A stretch of 64,000 nt of DNA from an uncultured Dehalococcoidia bacterium (GCA_958295685.1 OY282365.1:434001-498000); one strand, 5' to 3'. Shown: positions 7,167 through 15,405, counted from the first letter of the stretch. Notes: generated from the sequence alone by a model not told the origin. A program made the numbers and translations.

Positions 7167-10100
7167 GCCAAAGGCCCCGGGTCCAGCACCCGCCCGATCT
7201 CGTTCACCTTCACCTTGCGGAAGCCCTGACTCTGGAGCTGCCGGTCGCTGTACTGGCTCGCCTTCATCTCCTTCTTCCTCACGCGGGCATCGACGTTGGC
7301 CTCGGTGTGGTCGTCCAGCGCCACGAAGGTACCGTTCTTGGCGTTCGTAATCTTCCGGACCCGCACTATGCGGCGGTCCGGCCCTTCACCAAACGCGCCC
7401 ATGTCGTCGATCTGAAGCCTCATGATTCGCTTCGCCACGGGGTCGCGCCTTCCCGGCTTGTCCTTGGGGCGGAACTGCTCGATGTCGAAACCGGGCTGAT
7501 TGGCGTCGAAGGCGGGAACGACGACCATCCTCCAACTCCCGTCGCGCATCCGCCACACGTCGGCGAACTCGTTTCCCCCGGGAAGGTAGCCCTTGTATGG
7601 CCTTCCGTCGCGGTCCCTGACTGGTATGACACTCTGGTTGTCGACGACGCGCACGCGCCGCACAGGGCGGGGGCGCCCGCCCATCGTCACGCCCCTGTTT
7701 GCCGCCCGGTCGGCGAATCTCGCGGTGACCTTGGAGACCGAGCCGCCCTCGGATTCCGCCTCGTCCCACAACTCCAGCAGCGCCGCTCTCAGCGCCTGGT
7801 CTCGCACCGATTTTATGTCGGCACGCTTCTTGAAGTCGGACAGATTCTTGCGAGTCACGACCCTGGACGGGCCGTCTTCCGAATGCTCGATCAGCCCGTA
7901 GGCCGTCTCGTTGTGCAGCTGCCCTGTAGTCTTGCCCTTCTCGCCGCGCGTTCCATGGTCTGGCTTATGGGAGACCACCAGTCTGTCGAGGAAGGGCTTC
8001 AACTGGCTGCGGTTAAAACCGTCCCACGGACGTGCCTCCCCAGCGACCGCGGCCAGTCTCTCCTCTGCTTCGGCGCGGTCGGACCCGGCGGCGTGCGCGA
8101 ATCGCTGGAGCAGCCCCTGGGTGGTGTTCGCCACGACGAATGCGTCGATGGCGTGGTGGCGGTGGTCGTCGCGCTGCTTGCCCACGATTTTGCCGGCCTC
8201 GTTCACAGGCAGCATCTCCTCCAGCCTCCATCCCCGCCTGAGCAGCGCCGTCATCTGGCCCGGTATGACACGCACCCGCTTCTTGCCCTCGCTCCTCTCG
8301 TCGTACAGGTGGGCCAGATATGCGCGGGCCGTGCGGGACAGGTAGCGCGTCTCGTTGAGCTGCCGATCCAGGAAGTGGCGCTCGCCCTTGAAGCGGTCCA
8401 TGGCGTCCTCATCGAATCTCCAGCGCTTGTTGCCAGGCAGCCTGAAGGCGCGGGACAGGATGGCGTCGTAGTCGTAACCGTCCTGTCCATGTCCGAACGC
8501 CTCGTGTGGAGACCGGTTGCCCTTGCCACGGTTGGCGCTGGATACGCACACGACCTTGTTCGCCATCGAGTTATCCAAAGTACGGGAGAACGGGAGGATG
8601 TGGTCGATCTCGGTTGCGTCCGACACCGCCATCTCGAATGAGAGAACTCTGCCGGTGTAGGGACAGTGGCGCCCCTGCTCCTCCCATAGGCGGAGCTTCC
8701 CGAGCGCGTCGGCTGTGATGGGTCTTTCCGCCGACTCCAGCATCTCCTTGAAGCGCTCGTTGCGCTTCCCACCCTCCCGCTGCTGTCGTTCGTAATTCTG
8801 CTTCTGCTCCCTGTTCCTCTTCAGGTCACGCCCCAGCTCCACCACGACATCTTCCGGCCTGCCGTACGCATCGATGAGCCGGTTGACGACGCGCCGCAGC
8901 TGGTTCAGGCCAATATGGACGGTGGGGTTGGGGAACCGGCCGTAGCGGGCGGCCTCGCCGTCCTTCTCGGAGTCTTTCGTCGGGTCGGTCCCGACCGTGG
9001 CCTGGGTGAGCACCTTGCCGTAGTAGGGCAGCCGCTCGTGGGCCTCCGCGCTGCGGAAGTCGGAGTGATGGGAGTATCCCGCGGCTTTGACGGCGTCCGA
9101 ATAGACACGGCCCTTCTCCAGGTGCGGAAGCAGCTTGCGGATGGCCTTTTCGCTCAGGTTCCCGTAGCCGTCCGGGAGCGCGGCGTGGGCGACGACTTCG
9201 GCCTGCGCGGCGTCCAGTCCCCAATCATCCAGGGCCTTCTGCCGGACGACCTCCGGGTCCTCCGTATCGAGCATGAACTGCACGATTCCGTTCCGCTCGT
9301 CGAGGGGAAGATCGAGCCAGCGGTCGCCGAACAGCGTCAGTTCCTTCTCGCCCTTCCTCCTCTTTCCCTTTATGAGACGGGCGGCGGTCTTGTCTCCATC
9401 GATCTTCTTGCGCCCGCCCGCGGCCAGGTTGAACGTGGCCCCCGAGGGGATTCCGAGATCCCGCGTGGGCTTGACGGCTCTGTTGTCCTTGCCCTCGCGT
9501 AGCTTGATGTCCTTACCCGCCCGCAGCCGTTTCAGCGCGCGCTCCCGCTCGCGTTCGTCCAGCGCGCGCTCAGGCCCGAAGCTGACCCGGAGTCTCAGGT
9601 TGTTGACCTCCTGGAGCATGCGGAACTCCTGCGCCACCGGCAACGCCTTTGCTGCCCGGCACTCTCCCTCCTCCAGCTGGCACCATCCCGGATCGACGTG
9701 CTTCAGGGGCCGCTGGAAGAAGATGATGTGGTCTCGCAGGGTGTCCCACCGCTCCTCGATCAGGCTGTGGTGAGGCTCCTGTGCCTCCCGGATCTTGTCG
9801 AACTCGTCCTCGTACATTGCCCTGTCAGGGTAGAGATCCAGACCCTGCCGGGCGCGGACGGATTCGCCCTTCTCACGCCGCGGCGCCAGGAACTCACCCA
9901 GCGTCCGCGCCCCGCTCTCTTCGATACGGTTGTGCAGCGCGCTTATCATGGCGAGCGTTTTCTTGGCCTCGCTCTCGTCGTCGGTGACTGTCTTGCGGTT
10001 CGACTTGAAGCCGCGCCGCTGGTTCAGATGGAACAGCGCCCGGCCCAGTTCGTAGGGTTCGAGCGGGTGATCGAGCGCACGCGCCCGGAGCGCATACGGG

Positions 10101-10411
10101 TCGAGGCGTTCGAGGGCCTTGCGCTCTCTTTCATCAGGCGGCATGAGGCCGAGCTCGACGAGGGCCTGCATCAGATCGCCGCGACGCTTCAGATAGCGGT
10201 CACGGCGGCGGCGAGCTCCACGAGCGACGCGACGGTCGGCGGCGTTGGAAGTCCCCGATTGCCGGTTGCGTCCGTCAGGGAAGATGCGGACGCCCATGTC
10301 CAGCGTCCCGCAGGGCTCACCGTCCTCGTTCAGGAGGACCGCGGCCCAGCCGACGGAGTTGGTCCCGAGGTCGAGTCCAAGCCGGTACTTCCTGCCGTCT
10401 TCAGTCGTCAT
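7160..10411 (-). CDS. cas9: Cas9 RNA-guided endonuclease, compact type II-C-like
   Basis: A 1083-aa Cas9 with all catalytic parts visible. RuvC-I is LGLDLGTNSVGW (D14), followed by an Arg-rich bridge helix (about 58-77). RuvC-II is VVVELGRDLK (E525). The HNH domain has EIDHILPFSR (H604) and N627. RuvC-III is HHAIDAF (H753, D756). The remaining C-terminal segment to residue 1083 would hold the PAM-interacting domain. Length fits type II-C. AGAGGGG precedes the ATG. It would pair with the plus-strand tracrRNA at about 10801 and cut DNA matching the three spacers. No cas1, cas2, cas4 or csn2 is nearby. Codon use looks like neighbouring genes, so recent transfer is not obvious. The stop codon TAA (7160-7162) overlaps the terminal CRISPR repeat. 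Confidence 0.97.
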   Translation of the reverse strand: MTTEDGRKYRLGLDLGTNSVGWAAVLLNEDGEPCGTLDMGVRIFPDGRNRQSGTSNAADRRVARGARRRRDRYLKRRGDLMQALVELGLMPPDERERKALERLDPYALRARALDHPLEPYELGRALFHLNQRRGFKSNRKTVTDDESEAKKTLAMISALHNRIEESGARTLGEFLAPRREKGESVRARQGLDLYPDRAMYEDEFDKIREAQEPHHSLIEERWDTLRDHIIFFQRPLKHVDPGWCQLEEGECRAAKALPVAQEFRMLQEVNNLRLRVSFGPERALDERERERALKRLRAGKDIKLREGKDNRAVKPTRDLGIPSGATFNLAAGGRKKIDGDKTAARLIKGKRRKGEKELTLFGDRWLDLPLDERNGIVQFMLDTEDPEVVRQKALDDWGLDAAQAEVVAHAALPDGYGNLSEKAIRKLLPHLEKGRVYSDAVKAAGYSHHSDFRSAEAHERLPYYGKVLTQATVGTDPTKDSEKDGEAARYGRFPNPTVHIGLNQLRRVVNRLIDAYGRPEDVVVELGRDLKRNREQKQNYERQQREGGKRNERFKEMLESAERPITADALGKLRLWEEQGRHCPYTGRVLSFEMAVSDATEIDHILPFSRTLDNSMANKVVCVSSANRGKGNRSPHEAFGHGQDGYDYDAILSRAFRLPGNKRWRFDEDAMDRFKGERHFLDRQLNETRYLSRTARAYLAHLYDERSEGKKRVRVIPGQMTALLRRGWRLEEMLPVNEAGKIVGKQRDDHRHHAIDAFVVANTTQGLLQRFAHAAGSDRAEAEERLAAVAGEARPWDGFNRSQLKPFLDRLVVSHKPDHGTRGEKGKTTGQLHNETAYGLIEHSEDGPSRVVTRKNLSDFKKRADIKSVRDQALRAALLELWDEAESEGGSVSKVTARFADRAANRGVTMGGRPRPVRRVRVVDNQSVIPVRDRDGRPYKGYLPGGNEFADVWRMRDGSWRMVVVPAFDANQPGFDIEQFRPKDKPGRRDPVAKRIMRLQIDDMGAFGEGPDRRIVRVRKITNAKNGTFVALDDHTEANVDARVRKKEMKASQYSDRQLQSQGFRKVKVNEIGRVLDPGPLAS

Positions 10412-10495
10412 GGAATCCCCTCTCGCCCTCGCCGTAGCTGTTCAGAGTTGATGAGGTCTCCCTATCCGCAAGCGCAGGGCGGTCGCGGCCTGTGG

Positions 10496-10706
10496 TTTTG
10501 CCGAAAACTGTCCCAAACTGTTCCATTTTGTCCCATCTCGTAGCTGAGGGGTTCGATTTCGTGGAACAAATGTGGGGCACTTGTGGAACGGATGTGGAAC
10601 GGAACCGGAGCAGTTCCGGTACAATTGTGGAACAGGGTCTTCAGGGCTGCTGCTGGGTGTGCTGCTTCCATGTGAATAATATAGTACAGGGGTTCGCCGC
10701 CGTCAA
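10496..10706 (-). repeat. Promoter-array element E1 (CTGTCCC subtype)
   Basis: Read on the minus strand toward cas9, it has a promoter, an ATG at the predicted +1 (10669-10671), seven units of exactly 11 bp (10562-10638; plus-strand unit about TGGAACAxxTG), a conserved CAGCTACGAGATG, inverted unit copies (GGGACA, GGAACAG, GGGACAG) and TTTTCGGCAAAA. It is closely similar to E4 (52284-52507) and shares its plan with E2 and E3. A 69-codon frame starts at the ATG, but the 11-bp period is not a multiple of three, so I do not call it a gene. Confidence 0.75.
10678..10706 (-). promoter_or_regulatory. Sigma70-type promoter in E1, directed at cas9
   Basis: On the minus strand: TTGACG (10701-10706), 17-bp spacer, TATATT (10678-10683). 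The predicted +1 falls on an ATG at 10671. This is the strongest promoter-like sequence upstream of cas9 and lies inside the inserted MITE. Confidence 0.65.
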
Positions 10707-10764
10707 GGGGACTTCCCCTTCGGACCTCACAGAGTCTGAACAGTTACGCCCTCGCTGATTGGAT

Positions 10765-10794
10765 TTGCGCAGAGATTCGGGACGGTGGTACAAT
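10765..10794 (+). promoter_or_regulatory. Predicted tracrRNA promoter
   Basis: TTGCGC (10765-10770), 18-bp spacer, TACAAT (10789-10794). The predicted start is around 10801, about 20 nt before the anti-repeat. It lies just outside the right target duplication of the MITE. Confidence 0.6.
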
Positions 10795-10800
10795 TCCTTC

Positions 10801-10912
10801 CGCCAAGGCTCCGTCAACGTAGATTATAATCGATTGGGAGATCGGGGAGTCTCCGTTAACAAGCCTTGCACAAAATCGGAGGACGGGCTACGTGCCCGTC
10901 CTCTCCCCCATT
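10801..10912 (+). ncRNA. tracrRNA
   Basis: The anti-repeat at 10823-10860 is the reverse complement of the CRISPR repeat with few changes. The 3' end of the repeat (TTATAAT) pairs with ATTATAA and a 14-bp block pairs perfectly (GGGAGATCGGGGAG). A 3x3 internal loop (repeat TTT, tracr TCT) and single-base bulges interrupt the duplex. The tail follows: a CAAGCCTTG nexus-like segment, then a perfect 10-bp hairpin GAGGACGGGC/GCCCGTCCTC (10879-10903, loop TACGT) that likely ends the RNA. Direction is plus, opposite to cas9. The exact 5' and 3' ends are inferred. Confidence 0.88.
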
Positions 10913-11020
10913 CTTGAGGCCGCGCCCGTTCGTCTCCCGAGGCTCGGGAATCCTGATTCAGGCAATCTGCCGCCTACCCAGGCCCCCTCAGGTCCTCCGT
11001 GGTTCTGGTACACTCTGCGC

Positions 11021-11383
11021 ATGGAGAGGGCGCGGTTCGAGAGACTGGTCGCGGAGGCGCTGGAGAAGATACCGGACGAGATCGGCGCCGGTATGGACAA
11101 CCTGGACGTGGTGGTCGACGACTGGCCCACGCAGTCGCAGATGCTCGGATCGGGGATTGAGGAGGGAGAGTATCTCCTGGGGCTCTACGAAGGGCTGCCG
11201 CTGACCGAGCGGTACGACTACAGCATGGTGCTGCCGGACAAGATCACCCTGTTCCAGGGAGCTATCGAGGCCGTCTGCTCCACCGATGAAGAGGTGGTCC
11301 AGGAGGTGCGGGACACGGTGATACACGAGGTGGCGCACCACTTCGGCATCGACGACGAGCGGCTCCGGGAGATGGGTCTGTAG
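11021..11383 (+). CDS. Small zincin-like metallopeptidase family protein
   Basis: A 120-aa protein ending in IHEVAHHFGIDDERLREMGL. The HExxH zinc motif and the following Asp/Glu-rich tail match the small metallopeptidase family PF06262 (zincin-like). The start at 11021 (MERARFERLV) matches the usual start of the family; the frame is open further upstream, but that part overlaps the tracrRNA hairpin. No signal peptide is present, so a cytoplasmic location is expected. Substrate unknown. The 100 bp upstream contains a short match (GGAATCCTGATTCAGGCAAT, about 10938) to the intergenic repeats at 22.6 kb. Confidence 0.8.
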   Translation: MERARFERLVAEALEKIPDEIGAGMDNLDVVVDDWPTQSQMLGSGIEEGEYLLGLYEGLPLTERYDYSMVLPDKITLFQGAIEAVCSTDEEVVQEVRDTVIHEVAHHFGIDDERLREMGL

Positions 11384-11404
11384 GGCAGCTACGGGCGCGC
11401 CGCC

Positions 11405-13045
11405 CTAGTCGTCGGGACCGAAGAGCTCATCCGTCTCGCGCTCGACCTGGGCCCTCAACTCCGCGGCGTCTCTGAAGCCCAGCTCCCTGTACGACTCCGC
11501 GGAGCCGTATTCCCGCGTCTCGATGACGACGGGCATCGGCACGGCGTGCCCGAAGACGAGCGCCTGGCGCTTGGACTCCAGCCTCGCGAGCACGGAGCGC
11601 AGCCGCCGGCTGCCGGACACGCCGGTCATCACCGCGTCGAGGTCCTTCTCGTTGTCGAGCAGGCACGTGAGCTTGGTGCCCAGCTGACTCATCACCTCGT
11701 CGTCGATCCCGCTGGGCCGCTGGTCCACGACGAGCAGTGTGACGTTGTACTTGCGCATCTCGCGGGCGATGGCGCCGAAGGTGGTCTGCGAGGCAACGCC
11801 CGGATTGAGGAACTTGTGGGCCTCTTCGATGGTGATCACCAGCGGCCTGGGCTTCCTGGCCTCGTCTCCCATCGCCTCCTCGGACTCTCTCTGGTAGCGC
11901 TCGTAGATGCGGCGGGTGAGGAGATTGGCGACCAGCACGTAGGCGGCCGTGTCGCTCCCGTAGCGCCCGAACTCGAGGACGACGTGCATCCCCCTGTCGA
12001 GGTACTGGAGGATGCGTCCAACGGAGTCGTGGCCCGAGCCCTTGTCCATGAACTTGAGTCGCTTGAGCCTGGACAGGCGGTTCTTCAGCGTGCTGAGCGC
12101 CCTCTCGTTGACGCTGAGGGCGCCGGCGAGGTCCCTGAAGGCGTCCCCCGTCGGGTGCTCCAGAAAGTGGGCGAGCCACGACTTCCCGAAGTGGCGCTGC
12201 AACGAATACGCCGCGTCGGCGGCCACGTCGGAGAGGCTGAGGCTCTCCCTGAGGAGCTGCACGTCCTCCGGCTCCACCTCGTCGAGACCTACACGGACTA
12301 CATAGTCGGGGGTGAGCCCGCGACGGCGCGAACTCTCCTCGTCGAGCGAGAAGACGGCGACCCTGGACGGGAAGAGCTGCTTCAGTCCCTTCACCTCGCG
12401 CGAATCCTCGCTGTAGCCCTTCCAGCCGTACTCGCTCTGCATGTCGAAGACGAGGTTGCTGGCTGCCCCGCTCTGAAGGATGCCGGCGAGCAGGAGCCTG
12501 GTGAGAAAGGTCTTGCCGGTGCCGCTCTTGCCGAAGACGCCGTTGCTGCGCATCACGAACTCCGGCACGTCCAGGCAGAGCCGTGTCTCCATGTCGAGAG
12601 GGCTGCCTATCCAGAAGTGGCGCTCGTCCTCCTCGCCGAAGACGAGCCGCACGTCGTCCTCGGAGGCGAGGTGGACAGGGGAGAAGTGGGGCGGGATGGT
12701 CTTCGCGGGCTGAGGCCCCTCTACCAACGCCAGCGGGTCGTTGCTCAGCGCCAGCACGGGCTCCACGTCCAGGGCGCCGAAGGCCGCGGTTCCGAGGAGC
12801 GCCTCCGCGATGAACGGGTCTGATACGTCAGGCGGCGCGGCGCTCATGTAGGCGTCCGAGGTCTCCAGGGAGACGTTGCTGACGACGGCGAAGAACCGCA
12901 ACAGCTTCCCGCGCGCCGTAACGTACCTGCCCACCCTGACGTCCTCGACGTTGACGCCGCGGTCGAGACGCACCCTGAGCCCGTCGGTCAGGGAACCCTT
13001 GACCACCACGCCGAGACGTCCTTCCTGGCCTGGAGAGTCGTTCAT
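11405..13045 (-). CDS. herA: HerA-like DNA-translocating ATPase
   Basis: A 546-aa HerA/FtsK-type ATPase. The Walker A is FGKSGTGKT in the middle third; Walker B is PLVITIEEAH, followed by FGAIAREMRKYNVTLLVVDQRPS, the usual HerA sensor region. HerA forms a hexamer that pumps DNA and partners with the nuclease NurA in end resection or defence. The ATG at 13043-13045 overlaps the stop of the upstream HAS-barrel gene (ATGA). The nurA gene is two genes upstream on the same strand, so a full HerA-NurA machine is encoded. The frame runs further upstream, but that part overlaps the neighbour and is not coding. Confidence 0.88.
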   Translation of the reverse strand: MNDSPGQEGRLGVVVKGSLTDGLRVRLDRGVNVEDVRVGRYVTARGKLLRFFAVVSNVSLETSDAYMSAAPPDVSDPFIAEALLGTAAFGALDVEPVLALSNDPLALVEGPQPAKTIPPHFSPVHLASEDDVRLVFGEEDERHFWIGSPLDMETRLCLDVPEFVMRSNGVFGKSGTGKTFLTRLLLAGILQSGAASNLVFDMQSEYGWKGYSEDSREVKGLKQLFPSRVAVFSLDEESSRRRGLTPDYVVRVGLDEVEPEDVQLLRESLSLSDVAADAAYSLQRHFGKSWLAHFLEHPTGDAFRDLAGALSVNERALSTLKNRLSRLKRLKFMDKGSGHDSVGRILQYLDRGMHVVLEFGRYGSDTAAYVLVANLLTRRIYERYQRESEEAMGDEARKPRPLVITIEEAHKFLNPGVASQTTFGAIAREMRKYNVTLLVVDQRPSGIDDEVMSQLGTKLTCLLDNEKDLDAVMTGVSGSRRLRSVLARLESKRQALVFGHAVPMPVVIETREYGSAESYRELGFRDAAELRAQVERETDELFGPDD

Positions 13046-13650
13046 GGAGACAGCCTCCTCAGGATACCGCTCAGGCGCAGCGTGTCCCGGCCGAGGAGGA
13101 CGGCCAGCTCGCGGCCCGCTTCGACCAGGAACCCGTGAGGATCCGGATGGCACAGGCTGGCCTGCCTGACGAAGGAGGCGGCCACGTCGTCGGGAGAGGG
13201 AACGGGCGCGGAGAGGAGAATCGTGAGGAAGTCGAGAGACGACGTGAAGGCCTGTGACTCGTCGGCGCCGCAGGAGTAGACGAATGCGTGTATCCTGGGC
13301 GGCCTCGGAGCGAGGAAGCGCATGGTCTCGCCGTCGAGCGCGTGGCCGACTACCAGGGCGCGGAACTCCGTTCGCAGGAGACGGCTCAGCTGGGGATTGT
13401 TGCGGTAGATGTCCTCCTCCGTATCCTCGTCGCGGCCGCGCGCAATCGGGCGCCTGCCCGGGTCTATGCTGGTGGTCGCAACCTCGCCGACGACGCCGTA
13501 GACGGGGCCCTCCGCGCCGCATCGGACGAGGGCTCCGAGCGGAGGCGCCCCATAGAGCTCGTAGCAGTGGACCATGAAGTGGTCGGTCGATGCCTCGACC
13601 ACTTCACCGAGGCGGTCGGGCCGTTGTTTCGGGTTGGCCGTCTCTTCCAT
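13042..13650 (-). CDS. HAS-barrel-like protein between HerA and NurA
   Basis: A 202-aa protein. The segment RLGEVVEASTDHF followed by PLGALVRC and VYGVVGEVATTS resembles the HerA-ATP synthase (HAS) barrel normally found at the N-terminus of HerA. Here it appears as a separate polypeptide whose stop overlaps the herA start. A GAGG before the ATG at 13650 supports this start; an ATG at 13668 would overlap nurA by 10 bp and is an alternative. Its likely role is a coupling or specificity subunit of the HerA-NurA complex, which is inference from context. Confidence 0.65.
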   Translation of the reverse strand: MEETANPKQRPDRLGEVVEASTDHFMVHCYELYGAPPLGALVRCGAEGPVYGVVGEVATTSIDPGRRPIARGRDEDTEEDIYRNNPQLSRLLRTEFRALVVGHALDGETMRFLAPRPPRIHAFVYSCGADESQAFTSSLDFLTILLSAPVPSPDDVAASFVRQASLCHPDPHGFLVEAGRELAVLLGRDTLRLSGILRRLSP

Positions 13651-13658
13651 AGCGTGCC

Positions 13659-14873
13659 TCACAGCCATCTCAGCCGCTTGGAGCGGCTCTTCTCCGAAGT
13701 GCGTACCGGCAGCGCCTGGTCGTGGAGGGCCGTATCCACCTGCTCGACGAAGAGGCGCCGGTCGCCGGCGCTGATGACGGCCTGCTCGTGCGCCTCCATC
13801 AGCGCGACCGGGTACCCCTGCCCAAGGCGGCACTGTTCGAACGCCAGGGAGTGGGTCAGGTCGAGCAGCGCTGGGTCGGCCGCCACCCACGAGGGCGTCT
13901 CCACCCGGGCGACCTCCTCGCCGGCGTGGAGGTAGAAGAAGCACACCTCCTGGCCGGAGTAGTGGTTGGCCACGAGGGGCGAGGAGCTGCGGAACAGACC
14001 AGACCGCTGTCCCGGCCGCAGAATGTCCCAGAACAGATCCCTGTCGACCACGCCATCGGCCACGTCGTCGCACGGCCGGGCGCCCGGGGCCGTCTCTCGG
14101 CAGTGCCGTTCGCACTCCGCGGCATGGTACGGACAGGCGGCCAGCCGCAGGGCGTTGACCACTTCCACCCCTGCGGGCATGCTCACGTAGCTGGCGACCG
14201 CCAACGGCCGATCGGCGGCCAGACCCCTGAGGCGGTCGAGCGCCTCCATGAGGCCGTTGTCGACCAGGTCGCGCCTGACGTAGTCCTCATAACCGTGGCC
14301 GGAGATGCCGATCATTATGAGGGAGCCGTCCATGATTGCCAGGGTCGGCAGGTCGTCAGGAAGCATGGCGGCGGTCTCGGCCAACGCGGTGGCCTCCTCG
14401 GCCATGCGCTTGGCTGCCAGGACGTTGCCTTCGATCCACACCTGCCGGAAGTGGGAGTCGGGGTCTCGGATGACGAGCTCGTCGGCTTCGGCGTAGAGAC
14501 GGGCGCGGCTGCTCAGTTCGGCGTTGGGCCGTGAGCCGTAGGTCAGAGACGCTACGCCGACGTTTATCACGTAGCACCGAGCCGGCATGTTCCGGTCGGC
14601 GCCGATGTCCGACCCGTCGGTCGCGATGACGCGGTAGTCGTCCGGCGGAGGCTGGGCCGGGTACGCGGCCCCGGGGCTGTCCGACGCCGTCGGCAGCCTC
14701 CACGCCGCTGCGGGTCCACTGCGGTTGCGCTTGTCCTCGTAAGACACGGGGTCGAACCCGCGGGCGGTTTCCAGTGCGCGCTCGAGCCGCTGCCGCTTCT
14801 CGTAGGCCCGGCCCTTGAGGCCGGCGGCCATACGGTCGATCTGCATCGCTGTGTTGCCCAGGTCGAGCGGCAT
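13659..14873 (-). CDS. nurA: NurA-domain nuclease
   Basis: A 404-aa protein with the NurA signature VIATDGSDIGADRN, whose aspartate begins the RNaseH-like metal site, then LAIMDGSLIMIG and a C-terminal SLAFEQCRLGQGYPVALMEAHEQAVI. NurA is a 5'-3' nuclease that degrades DNA ends while HerA translocates. The ATG at 14871-14873 gives MPLDLGNTAM and lies 1 bp from the upstream stop codon. The extended CPYHAAECERHC stretch (three cysteines) is unusual and could bind metal. The neighbours are the HAS-barrel protein and HerA, in one transcription unit. Confidence 0.82.
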   Translation of the reverse strand: MPLDLGNTAMQIDRMAAGLKGRAYEKRQRLERALETARGFDPVSYEDKRNRSGPAAAWRLPTASDSPGAAYPAQPPPDDYRVIATDGSDIGADRNMPARCYVINVGVASLTYGSRPNAELSSRARLYAEADELVIRDPDSHFRQVWIEGNVLAAKRMAEEATALAETAAMLPDDLPTLAIMDGSLIMIGISGHGYEDYVRRDLVDNGLMEALDRLRGLAADRPLAVASYVSMPAGVEVVNALRLAACPYHAAECERHCRETAPGARPCDDVADGVVDRDLFWDILRPGQRSGLFRSSSPLVANHYSGQEVCFFYLHAGEEVARVETPSWVAADPALLDLTHSLAFEQCRLGQGYPVALMEAHEQAVISAGDRRLFVEQVDTALHDQALPVRTSEKSRSKRLRWL

Positions 14874-14874
14874 T

Positions 14875-15381
14875 CTACCCGAGCTCCACGCGGTCGCTCT
14901 CGAAGACGACCCACCGCCCCGCGAATCCGACGCGCACCCTTCCGAGGCGTCTGATCTCAATACGGAGCCGGTCGAGCCGCCTCGTGACCTCCGAATCGTC
15001 GGTCGTGGTCTGCGCTCCGGCCACCGACTCTCCCCAGAGACCTCTCTGGGGGAGCCTCTTGATGAGTTCGATCAGCCTGTCCAAAAAGAGTGTGAAGGCC
15101 ATCTTGCAGAGGGATTCCAGAGGGTCGGCCTCGAGCGGATCGAAGAACGCAAGCCTGAGAACGAGCCTGTCCTCTTCCGGCATGGCCCACACTCGCAGCG
15201 CCGGGTATGGGGGTTCGGCGAACAGGTCGTGGGACGGGTCGCTCGCGCGGGCAGCGGCCCGGAGGGCGGCCTGAAGTGTGCGCAGCAGGGACGAGACGTT
15301 GGACACGGACAGATAGCCCGTGTCCAGCACGACTTCCAGGAGATGCTGCCCGTCCTCGACAGGCCTGCCGTCGGTCTCCAT
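14875..15381 (-). CDS. Unknown protein opening the HerA-NurA operon
   Basis: A 168-aa protein, first in the minus-strand HerA-NurA set. It has an alpha/beta look, no signal peptide, no membrane helix and few aromatic motifs. I do not recognise a family. GGGAG lies upstream of the ATG at 15381. Only 1 bp separates its stop from nurA, so it is probably cotranslated and functionally linked. It could be an accessory subunit of the DNA-end-processing complex, which is inference from position alone. Confidence 0.6.
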   Translation of the reverse strand: METDGRPVEDGQHLLEVVLDTGYLSVSNVSSLLRTLQAALRAAARASDPSHDLFAEPPYPALRVWAMPEEDRLVLRLAFFDPLEADPLESLCKMAFTLFLDRLIELIKRLPQRGLWGESVAGAQTTTDDSEVTRRLDRLRIEIRRLGRVRVGFAGRWVVFESDRVELG

Positions 15382-15405
15382 CCATGGCTCCCGTTGTAAT
15401 GTCCC

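Larger units (their letters stand above)
10433..10747 (-). mobile_element. IS66-like MITE carrying a promoter-array module, inserted upstream of cas9
   Basis: The 315-bp segment is flanked by an 8-bp direct duplication GCCCTCGC (10425-10432 and 10748-10755). Its ends are inverted: GTAGCTGTTCAGAGTT on the left and TCTGAACAGTTAC on the right. GTAA-type ends with 8-bp duplications are typical of the IS66 family. No transposase is encoded, so it is non-autonomous. It contains promoter-array element E1. The insertion lies 13 bp upstream of the cas9 start codon, just outside the Shine-Dalgarno, and separates cas9 from the tracrRNA promoter region. Confidence 0.75.

Noticed and set aside
10462..10671. 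69-codon frame inside the cas9-upstream MITE as a gene, for example an anti-CRISPR
   Set aside because: The peptide is only partly kept in E4 and the DNA features (11-bp units, inverted copies) explain the conservation; I keep only the ATG geometry as a finding.
11405..13522. Longer HerA start at 13522
   Set aside because: The extra N-terminus overlaps the HAS-barrel gene and is Arg/Pro-rich; ATG at 13043-13045 with an ATGA overlap fits better.
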